Assembly: GCF_020166105.1 (NCBI RefSeq)
Contig: NZ_JAIUJY010000003.1
Coordinates: 248,001 to 312,000, forward strand
Length of the DNA stretch: 64,000 nt
Source of the DNA: Blastococcus sp. LR1
GTDB taxonomy: Bacteria > Actinomycetota > Actinomycetes > Mycobacteriales > Geodermatophilaceae
Direction of reading: 5' to 3'
In this document: positions 32,745 through 41,156 of the stretch, in pieces
How the letters are laid out: each line of letters starts with the position of its first letter
Position numbering within the stretch: position 1 is the stretch's first letter
Notes under the pieces: generated by a model
What the model was told of the DNA's origin: nothing
The model's database searches: none
What the model saw: only the letters and a program-made list of their open reading frames with translations
Made by a program: the position numbers and the translations under genes

Positions 32745-33728
32745 ATGGTCAGAATCCGTCGGGTGAGCTTCTTCTCCGACGTCGAGCGGGACCTGGTCGT
32801 GGCCGCCCGCACCCAGCTGGCCCGGGACGTCCTCGCCCTGGACCTCGTCGCGCACAACGGCCGCGACCTGCCCGCCTGGACCCCCGGCTCGCACATCGAC
32901 GTGGTCCTGCGGCCGGGGCTGGAGCGGCAGTACTCGCTGTGCGGCGACGTGGAGGACCGCTCGCGCTGGCGGATCGCCGTGCTCCGGGAGCCCGGCGGTC
33001 GCGGCGGCTCGGCCTCCCTGCACGACGACGTCGCGGTGGGGGAGCGGCTGCGGGTCCGCGGCCCGCGCAACCACTTCGCCTTCGAGGTCACCCCCGGCAC
33101 CGCGTACCGGTTCGTCGCCGCAGGCATCGGCATCACCCCGCTGCGCGCCATGGTCGCCGCCGCGGACGCGGCCGGCGCCGAGTGGACCCTGGACTACGCC
33201 GGGCGGTCCCGCGCCACGATGGCCTTCGCCGACGAGCTCGCCGCCGCCCACCCCGACCGGGTGCGGATCCTCGCCGCCGACGAGGGAGCGAGGCTGGACC
33301 TGACCGCACTGCTGGGCGGGCCGCGCACCGACACCGCTGTCTACGCCTGCGGCCCGGCCCGGCTCCTCGACCAGGTGGAGGACCTCCTGGCCGGCTGGCC
33401 GCCGCAGGCCCTGCACGTGGAGCGGTTCGAGGCCAAGGAGTTCGGCGAGCCGGTGTGGCCGGAGCCGTTCGAGGTGGAGCTCGCCCTGACCGGGACGACG
33501 GTGACCGTCGAGCCCGGCGAATCGGTCCTCGACGCGGTGACCGGTGCCGGTGCGGTGGTGCTCTCGTCCTGCCGGGTCGGCACGTGCGGCACCTGCGAGA
33601 CGCCGGTGCTCGAGGGTCCGGTCGAGCACCGGGACTCGGTGCTCACCCCGCTGGAGCAGGCCGACGACACCGTGATGATGGTCTGCGTCTCTCGAGCCGC
33701 CGGCCCGCGGCTGGTGCTCGACCTCTGA
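32745..33728 (+). CDS. phthalate-dioxygenase-reductase type FMN/[2Fe-2S] oxidoreductase (VanB-like)
   Basis: Electron-transfer component of 327 aa with the class IA order: FMN/FAD-binding barrel (about 15-110, RQYSLCGDV), NAD-binding domain (about 115-225, AAGIGITPLRAM and YACGPARLLD), then a C-terminal plant-type ferredoxin (about 245-327) with SSCRVGTCGTCE and MMVCVSR giving the four Cys ligands. Such proteins feed electrons from NADH to Rieske oxygenases (vanillate, phthalate, phenoxybenzoate). No Rieske oxygenase is encoded next to it, which is unusual; the partner must lie elsewhere. ATG at 32745 follows TCGAGGGC; a GTG at 32763 is the other possible start. Confidence 0.87.
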   Translation: MVRIRRVSFFSDVERDLVVAARTQLARDVLALDLVAHNGRDLPAWTPGSHIDVVLRPGLERQYSLCGDVEDRSRWRIAVLREPGGRGGSASLHDDVAVGERLRVRGPRNHFAFEVTPGTAYRFVAAGIGITPLRAMVAAADAAGAEWTLDYAGRSRATMAFADELAAAHPDRVRILAADEGARLDLTALLGGPRTDTAVYACGPARLLDQVEDLLAGWPPQALHVERFEAKEFGEPVWPEPFEVELALTGTTVTVEPGESVLDAVTGAGAVVLSSCRVGTCGTCETPVLEGPVEHRDSVLTPLEQADDTVMMVCVSRAAGPRLVLDL

Positions 33729-33836
33729 GGAGCGCCGGCAGGGCTGAGCGCTCGCCGTCACGATCGCGAAACGAGGCAGGAACACGCACCGGTGAGGCTG
33801 CGGGGTAGTGCCCCCAGCCGATCGGAGTGCCCCCGC

Positions 33837-35081
33837 ATGACCCTGCTGCTGCAGTCGGTGACCGACGTCGACGGACGACGCGTCGACGTCCGGATCGAGG
33901 GGACGACGGTGGCCGCCGTGGCCCCCGACCTGCCGGTGCGGCCGGACGACGAGGTGCTGGACCTCGCCGGGCACCTGCTGCTGCCCGCGCCGGCCGAGCC
34001 GCACGCCCATCTGGACAAGGCGCTCACCAGCCACCGGGCTCCGAACCTCACCGGTGACCTGGACGGTGCGATCACCGCCATCCGGCAGATCGCCGCCGGG
34101 TTCACCCACGAGGACCTGGTCGAGCGCGCGACCCGGGCCGCGCACGAGTACCTGGCGAACGGGATCACCGCGATCCGCACGCACGCCGACGTCGGGGTGC
34201 ACGCCGGAACCCGGCACATGCGGGCACTGGTCGAGGTGCGCGACGCCCTCGCCGGCCTGGTCGACGTGCAGGTGGTGGCGCTGCTGTCGGCGCCCCGGAG
34301 CGCGGAGGAGGCCGGGGCGACGCCGCGGCTGCTGGCCGAGGCGATCGAGCTGGGCGCCGACGTGATCGGCGGGGTGCCGCACCTGTGGCCGGACCGCGAC
34401 GCCGGGCTGGCGCTCTCCCTCGAGGCCGCCGTCCGCTCCGGGCTGCCGCTGGACCTGCACACCGACGAGACGCTGGACCCGACCGCCCAGGGACTGCGCA
34501 GCCTGGCGCGTGCGGTGGTCGGGTCCGGCTTCGACCGCGGCGTCACGGCCAGCCACTGCGTCAGCCTCGGCGTGCACCCGCTGGAGGTGGCCCGGGCGAC
34601 GGCGGAGGAGGTGGCGCGGGCCGGGGTCGGCGTGGTGACGCTGCCGCAGACCAACCTCTACCTGCAGGGGCGGGGGATCCCGGTGGGTCCGCCGCGGGGA
34701 CTCACCGCCGTCCGGGCACTGCTCGACGCCGGCGCCACCCTCGGTGCCGGGGGCGACAACCTCCGCGACCCGTTCAACCCGATGGGCCGGGCGGACGCCT
34801 GCGAGGCGGCATCGTTGCTCGTGACCGCCGGCCACCTGTCCACGCGGGCGGCCTGGCACGCGGTCAGCGCAGGGGCCCGGGCGTGCATGGGCCTGCCCGT
34901 GCCGGAGGTCGCGGAGGGATCCGTGGCGGAGTTCGTCGCGATCGAGGCGGAGAGCCTGGACGCCGCCGTCGCCGGCGCGGGGACCGCCCGGGTGGTGCTC
35001 TCCGGCGACCGCGTGCTGGCGAGCAGCCGGGTGGTCCGGAGCGTTCGGGAACGGGTGGGAGTCGGTGTGTCCAACTCGTGA
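33837..35081 (+). CDS. cytosine deaminase-like amidohydrolase
   Basis: Metal-dependent amidohydrolase of 414 aa of the CodA type. The first metal site is PHAHLDKALTS (about residues 52-62, HxHLD rather than HxH), then IRTHADVG, the His in DLHTDETLDP, TASHCVSLG and the metal Asp in GAGGDNLRDPFNP (about 310-322). The GGDNxxD/NP wording is shared with cytosine and creatinine/isoguanine deaminases. Probable reaction: deamination of a pyrimidine- or triazine-like ring. ATG at 33837 is chosen for its GGAG and because homologues start LLLQSV-like. It is directly upstream of an ABC importer and in a region with three other amidohydrolase-type genes, so its substrate is probably the imported compound. 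Confidence 0.85.
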   Translation: MTLLLQSVTDVDGRRVDVRIEGTTVAAVAPDLPVRPDDEVLDLAGHLLLPAPAEPHAHLDKALTSHRAPNLTGDLDGAITAIRQIAAGFTHEDLVERATRAAHEYLANGITAIRTHADVGVHAGTRHMRALVEVRDALAGLVDVQVVALLSAPRSAEEAGATPRLLAEAIELGADVIGGVPHLWPDRDAGLALSLEAAVRSGLPLDLHTDETLDPTAQGLRSLARAVVGSGFDRGVTASHCVSLGVHPLEVARATAEEVARAGVGVVTLPQTNLYLQGRGIPVGPPRGLTAVRALLDAGATLGAGGDNLRDPFNPMGRADACEAASLLVTAGHLSTRAAWHAVSAGARACMGLPVPEVAEGSVAEFVAIEAESLDAAVAGAGTARVVLSGDRVLASSRVVRSVRERVGVGVSNS

Positions 35082-35201
35082 CCGTCGGGCGAGCGCCGTT
35101 CACCGCCGCCTCACGTGATCGAAACACTGGCCACGGAGGGTGGTCACGACCCACCAAGCACCGGCCCGGCATCCCCGGCCCTGCCTCCTGGAGCTGCCCT
35201 C

Positions 35202-35975
35202 TTGAGTGCTCTCGCGCCCTCCCTCCCCCCGACCGGCACCGCTGCGCGGGTCCTGCACTTCCGCGACGTCGCCAAGGCGTTCCCGGACGGCACGGTGGCC
35301 CTCGAAGGGGTCGACCTGGACATCCGTCGCGGTGAGTTCGTCACCGTGGTCGGACCGTCGGGCTGCGGGAAGAGCACGCTGCTCCGGATCGCCTCCGGCC
35401 TGTCGCCGGCGACGTCGGGCACCGCGGAGATGGACGCGCAGCGGATCGGCTACGTCTTCCAGGACGCCACGCTGCTGCCGTGGCGCTCGGTGCTCAGGAA
35501 CGTCCAGCTGCTCGCCGAGCTGCACGGGATCAGCAAGACGCAGACGAACCAGGCCGCGCGGGACGCGATCGAGCTCGTCGGCCTCGAGGGACACGAGAAG
35601 AAGCTGCCGCGGGCGCTGTCGGGCGGCATGAAGATGCGGGCCTCGCTGGCCCGGTCGCTCACCCTCGACCCGGATCTCTTCCTCTTCGACGAGCCGTTCG
35701 GCGCGCTGGACGAGATCACCCGCGAACGCCTCAACGACGAGCTGATCCGGCTCTTCCACGCGAAGGGGTTCGGAGCGCTGTTCATCACCCACTCGGTGAG
35801 CGAGGCGGTCTACATGTCCACCCGGGTGCTGGTCATGAGCGGCCGGCCGGGGCACATCGTCGACACCTTCGACATCCCGTTCGGACCCGACCGCACGCCG
35901 GAGCTCCGGTTCACCCCGGAGTTCGCCGAGCTCGCCGGCAAGGTCTCCTCCGCGCTCCGGTCGGGGCACTCGTGA
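35202..35975 (+). CDS. ABC transporter ATP-binding protein (SsuB/TauB/ThiZ type)
   Basis: ATPase of a nitrate/taurine/HMP-type importer, about 257 aa. Walker A GPSGCGKST (near residue 55), Q-loop YVFQDATLLPWRS, signature LSGGMKMRASLARSL, Walker B LFLFDEPFGALDEITR and the switch His in FITHSVSEAV are all intact. The TTG at 35202 has GGAG nine bases upstream and gives a normal N terminus; a GTG at 35115 is in frame and would add 29 Pro/Gly-rich residues. The stop overlaps a possible GTG start of the permease (GTGA at 35972). It forms an operon with the permease and lipoprotein that follow and is 120 bp from the deaminase stop. Confidence 0.88.
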   Translation: MSALAPSLPPTGTAARVLHFRDVAKAFPDGTVALEGVDLDIRRGEFVTVVGPSGCGKSTLLRIASGLSPATSGTAEMDAQRIGYVFQDATLLPWRSVLRNVQLLAELHGISKTQTNQAARDAIELVGLEGHEKKLPRALSGGMKMRASLARSLTLDPDLFLFDEPFGALDEITRERLNDELIRLFHAKGFGALFITHSVSEAVYMSTRVLVMSGRPGHIVDTFDIPFGPDRTPELRFTPEFAELAGKVSSALRSGHS

Positions 35976-36019
35976 GCGCCCCGGCGTCCATCCGACCCCC
36001 TGCCGCCGAGGAGCGCGCC

Positions 36020-36892
36020 GTGACCACCACCGTCCAGTCCGCCGGAACCACACCCGGCGAGATGGCGACCGCCGCTCCGGCGCCCGCGCGCCGGCGCAAG
36101 CGCCGCGGCACCCTCGTCGACGTCGCCGCACCGCTGGCGATCCTCGCCGTGCTGATCGGCATCTGGTACGCCATCACCTACCTGGTGCTGGAGCCCGGCA
36201 AGCGCTTCCTCATGCCGCCGCCGCAGGACGTGATCACCGAGGCGTTCCTCGACGGCGCGGCGATGGAGCGAATCACCGCCGCCCTCGCCCAGACCATCAC
36301 GGTCTCCTTCACCGGCCTGGCGATCGCGATCGTCATCGGCATGGCGTGGGCGGTGGTGATGAGCCAGGCGCGGTCCGCGGAGCGCTCGCTGTTCCCCTAC
36401 GCCGTCGCCCTGCAGTGCATCCCGATCCTCGCGCTGGTACCGCTGATCGGCTTCTGGTTCGGCTACGGCTTCCCGGCGCGCACGATCGTCTGCGTCCTCA
36501 TCGCGCTGTTCCCGATCGTGTCCAACACGCTGTTCGGGCTGCAGTCGGTCGACCGCGGGATGCACGAGCTCTTCACGCTGCACGGGGCCGGCCGCCTGAC
36601 CCGGCTGTTCAAGCTGCAGTTCCCCGCGGCGATGCCGGCGATCTTCGCCGGGCTCCGCATCTCGGCCGGCCTGTCGGTGGTCGGCGCGATCGTCGGCGAC
36701 GTCTTCTTCAAGCAGGGCACGCCGGGGCTCGGCATCCTGCTGGACAACTTCCGGGCCCGCCTCCAGGGGCCCGAGTTGTTCGCCACGATCCTGGTCGCCG
36801 CCGCCCTCGGCATCGCCGTCTTCCTGCTCTTCGGCTGGCTGGGCAGGCTCGCCGTCGGCCGCTGGTACGACCAGAGCCGCGACCCCGCCTGA
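36020..36892 (+). CDS. ABC transporter permease (SsuC/TauC/ThiX type)
   Basis: Inner-membrane permease, about 290 aa with six predicted helices; the first is near APLAILAVLIGIWYAITYL (about residues 38-56). The cytoplasmic EAA loop, carrying the contact to the ATPase, is around HGAGRLTRLFKLQFPAAMPAI, with the conserved Gly in GLRISAGLSVVGAIVGD. The family imports sulfonates, nitrate, taurine or thiamine precursors. Start GTG 36020 is preferred for GAGGAG seven bases upstream; GTG 35972, which overlaps the ATPase stop, is the alternative and would add 16 residues. The next gene encodes the substrate-binding lipoprotein after two strong hairpins. Confidence 0.88.
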   Translation: MTTTVQSAGTTPGEMATAAPAPARRRKRRGTLVDVAAPLAILAVLIGIWYAITYLVLEPGKRFLMPPPQDVITEAFLDGAAMERITAALAQTITVSFTGLAIAIVIGMAWAVVMSQARSAERSLFPYAVALQCIPILALVPLIGFWFGYGFPARTIVCVLIALFPIVSNTLFGLQSVDRGMHELFTLHGAGRLTRLFKLQFPAAMPAIFAGLRISAGLSVVGAIVGDVFFKQGTPGLGILLDNFRARLQGPELFATILVAAALGIAVFLLFGWLGRLAVGRWYDQSRDPA

Positions 36893-36944
36893 CCCCGGCG
36901 GGCCCGCCCTCAGGGTCCGGTTTCCCCCACCCCCCACATCGCGT

Positions 36945-36997
36945 CGGTGCCGTGCTCCCCACGGCACCGTCCCGCGACGCCCCGAGCCGGGGCGTCG
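36945..36997 (+). terminator. two tandem hairpins between permease and binding-protein genes
   Basis: First stem: 36945-36954 with 36960-36969 (10 bp, 5-nt loop). Second stem: 36975-36983 with 36989-36997 (9 bp, 5-nt loop). Both are perfect and lie in the 131-bp gap inside an otherwise tight operon. They may act as attenuator or as 3' stabiliser that separates expression of the binding protein from the membrane components, as in other ABC operons. Confidence 0.6.
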
Positions 36998-37023
36998 TCC
37001 GTCCCTGACCCCTAGGAGTACGC

Positions 37024-38190
37024 GTGCGCAGGACCCGCACCACGATCAGCCTCGCGGCCATCAGCATCGCCGCGCTCGCCCTCACCGCATGCGGCAGCGA
37101 GGAGGAGGCCTCCTCGTCCGGTCCCACCGGGGAGGTCGGCAGCATCGACCTCGCCGCCGCCGGCTGCCCCGACACCGTCGTCATCCAGACCGACTGGAAC
37201 CCCGAGGCCGAGCACGGCGGCGTCTACCAGCTCGTCGGGGACGACTCCGAGATCGACGCCGGATCGAAGTCGGTCAGCGGAACCCTCGTCGACACCAACG
37301 GCGACAGCACCGGCGTCACGGTCGAGATCCGGGCCGGTGGCCCGGCCATCGGCTTCCAGGCGGTCAGCGCGCAGATGTACTCCGACGACGACATCACCCT
37401 CGGCTACGTCGACACCGACGAGGCCATCCAGCTGTCGGACACGCAGCCGACCGTGGGTGTCCTGGCGCAGCTCGAGATCTCGCCGCAGATGATCATGTGG
37501 GACCCGGAGACCTATCCGGACGCCGACGAGATCGCCGACCTCGCCGACACCGACGCCACGGTGCGCTACTTCGAGGGGTCCGCGTACATGGACTACCTCA
37601 CCGGCGCCGGCATCCTCCGCGAGGAGCAGCTCGACGGCAGCTACGACGGCGCGCCGGCGGCGTTCGTCGCCAGTGGGGGGAAGGACGCGCAGCAGGGCTT
37701 CGCCAGCGCCGAGCCGTTCATCTACGAGAACGAGGTCGACGCCTGGGGCAAGCCGGTCGAGTACCAGCTGGTCCACGACACCGGCTTCCAGGTCTACGCC
37801 GGTTCGCTGTCGGTGCGGGCCGACAAGCAGGAGGAGCTCTCCGGCTGCCTCACCGAGCTGATCCCGGTGATGCAGCAGGCCGACCTGGACTTCGTCGAGG
37901 ACCCGTCCGGCACGAACGAGCTGATCATCGAGCTGGTCGAGCAGTACGACACCGGCTGGGTGTACGGCGCGGAGGTGGCCGAGTACTCGGTCGAGACCAT
38001 GCGGGAGCTGGGTCTGGTCGGCAACGGGCCGGACGAGACGCACGGCAACTTCGACATGGACCGGCTCTCGACGCTCATCGAGCTGGCCACGCCGATCTTC
38101 ACCGAGCAGGGGACCCCGCCGGCCGACGGCTTCACCGCCGAGCAGCTGGCGACGAACGAGTACATCGACGACTCGATCGGTCTGGAGTAG
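37024..38190 (+). CDS. ABC transporter substrate-binding lipoprotein, nitrogen-heterocycle island
   Basis: Exported binding protein of 388 aa. Signal peptide ends in a lipobox LTAC with acylated Cys23, followed by an acidic Ser/Glu linker and a periplasmic-binding-protein fold. The segment DTVVIQTDWNPEAEHGG (about residues 51-67) is the opening strand seen in NMT1/THI5-like and SsuA/TauA binding proteins. Binds the substrate that the ATPase and permease upstream import. GTG start at 37024 with AGGAGTACGC before it. The protein is strongly acidic (about 20 percent Asp+Glu). The substrate is inferred to be a ring nitrogen compound, because the surrounding genes are all ring deaminases or amidohydrolases. 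Confidence 0.85.
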   Translation: MRRTRTTISLAAISIAALALTACGSEEEASSSGPTGEVGSIDLAAAGCPDTVVIQTDWNPEAEHGGVYQLVGDDSEIDAGSKSVSGTLVDTNGDSTGVTVEIRAGGPAIGFQAVSAQMYSDDDITLGYVDTDEAIQLSDTQPTVGVLAQLEISPQMIMWDPETYPDADEIADLADTDATVRYFEGSAYMDYLTGAGILREEQLDGSYDGAPAAFVASGGKDAQQGFASAEPFIYENEVDAWGKPVEYQLVHDTGFQVYAGSLSVRADKQEELSGCLTELIPVMQQADLDFVEDPSGTNELIIELVEQYDTGWVYGAEVAEYSVETMRELGLVGNGPDETHGNFDMDRLSTLIELATPIFTEQGTPPADGFTAEQLATNEYIDDSIGLE

Positions 38191-38223
38191 CAGCACCCTC
38201 GCGCCCCGGCGCGAGGACCGGAA

Positions 38224-38258
38224 CCGCGCCGGCAGCCCACGGGGGGCTGCCGGCGCGG
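38224..38258. terminator. strong bidirectional terminator hairpin
   Basis: Perfect 15-bp stem (38224-38238 with 38244-38258) and a 5-nt loop, followed on the plus strand by TCTCGTGT. It lies 33 bp after the binding-protein stop and 8 bp before the convergent amidohydrolase stop, so it can serve both. Confidence 0.8.
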
Positions 38259-38265
38259 TCTCGTG

Positions 38266-39645
38266 TCAGGCGCCGTCGATCTCGGCGCGCAGGCGGGCCA
38301 TCCGCTCGTGCACCTGGCCCTCGACCTCGTCGGAGCCCGGGTCGCAGAGCGTCATGCCCTCGGCGACCAGCCGTCCGCCCGACCAGACCTGGCGGAGGTT
38401 GCGCAGCGAGCAGGCCAGCACGTAGGTGCCGTAGGCGTCCCAGACCGGGCCGGTGTCGGGCCGGCGCGGATCGACCACCAGGAAGTCGGCGAACCGCCCC
38501 GGCCGCAGCGTGCCGACGTGCTCGTCGAGGCCGAGCACCTCCGCCGAACCGCGGGTGTGCATGGCCAGCACCTCGCGGACCGGCAGCGCCTCGGGATCGC
38601 GGTAGGTCGCCCGGATCAGCGCGAGGGCCGTGCGCATGTTCGCGAACGGATCGCTGACGTCGGTGCACGACTGGTCGTCCAGGCCGATGCCGATCCGCAT
38701 GCCGGCCGCCCGGATCTCCGGAATCCGCGCCACCCCCGACGCGAGCCGCCCGTTGCTCATCGGCTGCCAGCTCATCCCGCACCCCGCGGCCGCCGCCTCG
38801 GCGATGATCTCGTCGGTCGTCTGGATGAAGTGGCCGAACACCAGGTCGGGGCCGAGCGCACCGGCGTCGCGGTACCAGCCGAACTTCGACTGCTGGAGCT
38901 CCACCTCGTGCGGCGTCTCCAGGAAGTGCGGCTGGTTGAGCAGGCCGTGTCGGCGCATGGCGGTGACCTCGAGGTCGGCGGCCGCCGGGTCGTCGGCCCA
39001 CTGCACGGTGCCGCTGACGGCGAGCCTGAGCAGCAGCGAGGGATCGATGTCGGTGGACAGCTCGACGACGCCGTCGAGGTGCGCGAGCGCGGCGGCGGGG
39101 TCCACCGGCCCCTGCCCGAGCATCACGCTGTGCACCGTCCGAAGCCCGGCGTCGGCCTTTCCGCGCAGCTGCGCGTGCTGGTAGAGCGGATCGGGAACGC
39201 TGGCCGAGTAGTGCGCGACGCCGTCGGACTCCCGGGCGAAGGTCAGCCCCGAGTCGGTGAAGTCGAAGGCGGTGGTGATGCCGTTGCGCAGGAAGTCCTG
39301 CGCGCCGTGCCGCGTCATCCAGTAGAGGTCCTCGGCGCCGGCCGCGAACGTGTAGCGGAGCATCGCCTCGATCCAGCCGTACAGCGACAGGTCCGTGCCC
39401 AGGCCGCGGGAGGCGGAGGTGAACAGGTGGCTGTGCGAGGAGACGAAGCCGGGGCCGACCAGCGCACCGCCCACGTCGAGAACCTGCTCGGCGCGCAGCC
39501 CCGCCAGCACGTCCGGCGGCGGGTTCCCGGCCTCGACCGTCAGCAGCCGGCCGTCGTCGCCGACGGTGAACCAGCCGCGGAAGGGATCGGGCCGGTCGGG
39601 GTCGAGGGTGAGCAGGACGGCATCGTGCACGAGGAGACGGATCAC
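38266..39645 (-). CDS. amidohydrolase, chlorohydrolase/deaminase group
   Basis: A 459-aa metal-dependent hydrolase of the cytosine/guanine/SAH-deaminase-like (AtzA/TrzA) group. The fold begins with a composite-sheet domain (VHDAVLLTLDPDRPDPF). Metal sites: GFVSSHSHLFTSA (HSH, about residues 67-79), the His in VFGHFIQTTD and the Asp in GIGLDDQSC (about 318-326). The usual first-motif HxH is SHSH, and CGMSWQPMSNGRLASG matches the family's normal N-R-L-xSG block. Probably deaminates or dechlorinates a ring or guanidino compound. GTG start at 39645. It is the downstream member of a minus-strand pair with the gene at 39744, in the same island as the ABC importer. Confidence 0.85.
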   Translation of the reverse strand: MIRLLVHDAVLLTLDPDRPDPFRGWFTVGDDGRLLTVEAGNPPPDVLAGLRAEQVLDVGGALVGPGFVSSHSHLFTSASRGLGTDLSLYGWIEAMLRYTFAAGAEDLYWMTRHGAQDFLRNGITTAFDFTDSGLTFARESDGVAHYSASVPDPLYQHAQLRGKADAGLRTVHSVMLGQGPVDPAAALAHLDGVVELSTDIDPSLLLRLAVSGTVQWADDPAAADLEVTAMRRHGLLNQPHFLETPHEVELQQSKFGWYRDAGALGPDLVFGHFIQTTDEIIAEAAAAGCGMSWQPMSNGRLASGVARIPEIRAAGMRIGIGLDDQSCTDVSDPFANMRTALALIRATYRDPEALPVREVLAMHTRGSAEVLGLDEHVGTLRPGRFADFLVVDPRRPDTGPVWDAYGTYVLACSLRNLRQVWSGGRLVAEGMTLCDPGSDEVEGQVHERMARLRAEIDGA

Positions 39646-39743
39646 GATCGGACGATCCCTGCCGCACGTTGCCGTCCGGTGACGACGACGTTCCCGCCGG
39701 CGTCCTGCGCCCGGCCCCTCAGGTCAGGTCGGGGAAGGGTCGG

Positions 39744-41063
39744 TCAGGCGGCCCGCCGGGCGGCGAGCAGGCGGTGCAGGCGCTCCACCACGTCGGTCTC
39801 CGCGGCCGTCTGCAGAACCCCGTCGCGCACCACCACCCGCCCGCCGACGACGACGTGCCGCGGGCGGCGGCCGGGCGAGGCCCAGAGCAGCCCGGCCACC
39901 GGGTCGGCGACCCCGGCGTCGGCGACGCCGGTGACGTCCCAGCACACCAGGTCCGCCCGGGCGCCGACGGTCAGCCGGCCGAGGTCGGCGCGGCCCAGGC
40001 CGTCCGCCGCACCCCGGGTGGCCCACCCCAGCACCTCGCGGGCGGCGACGGGGCGCCCGGCCAGCGGCGCCACCTGCATCGCCAGCCGGGCGTCGGCCAG
40101 CAGGTGCCCGGCGTCGTTGGAGCCGCCGCCGCTGGTGCCCAGGCCCACCGGGATGCCGGCGTCGGAGAGCGCGGCGGCCGGCGCCACGCCCCAGCCCATG
40201 GGCAGGTCGCAGCCGGGCGCGTGCGTCGCCGATACGCCGGCATCGGCGAGTTGCCGCACCTCCTCGTCGGTGACGCCGCACAGGTGGGCGAGGGTGACGT
40301 CGGGCGCCAGCCAGCCCCACTCGGCCAGCAGCTCGAGCGGGCGCCGGCCGAACCGCTCCGCGGCGATGGCGACGTCGACCTGCTCGTTGGCCTGGGTCCG
40401 CCGTCGCAGCCCGTGCCGCGCGGCCACCTCGGCCAGCAGCGCGAAGGTCTCCGGCCGGTCGCTGTGCACGCCGGCGGGGCCGACCGCGACCTGGAGCATC
40501 CCGTCGGGGGTGACCCCACCCGGCGGGACCAGGGCCGTGGCGATCGCCGTTGCCGAGGCGGCGGCCTCCTGCGGATCGTCGCCGGCGGTGCCCCGGACGA
40601 AGGCGAGGCGGGCGCCCAGCTCCGCGGCCGCGGCGGCGGTCGCGCGAGCGATCGCGACCCCGCCGTCGGCAGGAGCGGGGGAGCGGGGCCAGGTGAGGTG
40701 GTGGTCGGCGACCGTGGTCACGCCGCACAGCAGCGCCTCGGCCAGCCCGGCCGAGGCAGCGGCGTGCGCCAGCTCGTCGTCGACGCCGACGGCGGCGTAG
40801 GCGGCGGCCATGGTCGGCAGCCACTGCGCCATCGGCACGCCGCGGGTGCCGGGCAGCGTGCGGAAGGCGGTCTGCAGCAGGTGGTGGTGGGCGTTGACCA
40901 GGCCGGGGGTGACGACGCAGCCGGAGGCGTCGAGCACCTCGCCGGCGGTCTCCGCGGACCCCGGCGCCAGGACCCGCCCGTCGTCCCCGCCGACGACGTC
41001 GACGCCGGTCAGCTCGTCCCCGTCGCCGGTCAGCACGGTCAGGGCACCTCGCACGGTCAGCAC
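39744..41063 (-). CDS. 8-oxoguanine deaminase-like amidohydrolase
   Basis: A 439-aa amidohydrolase. VTPGLVNAHHHLLQTAFRT (about residues 55-73) carries the HxH pair in the NAHHHLYQ wording of 8-oxoguanine deaminases and hydroxyatrazine ethylaminohydrolase; ALLCGVTTVADHHLTW follows, then QANEQVDV (metal His replaced by Asn-Glu in this writing), LAHLCGVTDEEV and GLGTSGGGSNDAGHLL. The last block normally reads GLGVDGSASNDxxNLL; here the metal-binding Asp of VDGS is replaced by Ser (TSGG), which may alter metal binding. The GTG at 41063 has GGGAG nine bases upstream. It is divergent from the creatininase-family gene with 93 bp between, and is probably cotranscribed with the amidohydrolase at 38266. 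Confidence 0.82.
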   Translation of the reverse strand: MLTVRGALTVLTGDGDELTGVDVVGGDDGRVLAPGSAETAGEVLDASGCVVTPGLVNAHHHLLQTAFRTLPGTRGVPMAQWLPTMAAAYAAVGVDDELAHAAASAGLAEALLCGVTTVADHHLTWPRSPAPADGGVAIARATAAAAAELGARLAFVRGTAGDDPQEAAASATAIATALVPPGGVTPDGMLQVAVGPAGVHSDRPETFALLAEVAARHGLRRRTQANEQVDVAIAAERFGRRPLELLAEWGWLAPDVTLAHLCGVTDEEVRQLADAGVSATHAPGCDLPMGWGVAPAAALSDAGIPVGLGTSGGGSNDAGHLLADARLAMQVAPLAGRPVAAREVLGWATRGAADGLGRADLGRLTVGARADLVCWDVTGVADAGVADPVAGLLWASPGRRPRHVVVGGRVVVRDGVLQTAAETDVVERLHRLLAARRAA

Positions 41064-41156
41064 GCCCGGAGGCTCCCAGCGCGATGTTCCGGGCACGTGA
41101 CGGAGGACGCCGGTGTCGTCACACGGCTGCAACGCCGCCTCCCTAGCGTGCGCCCC

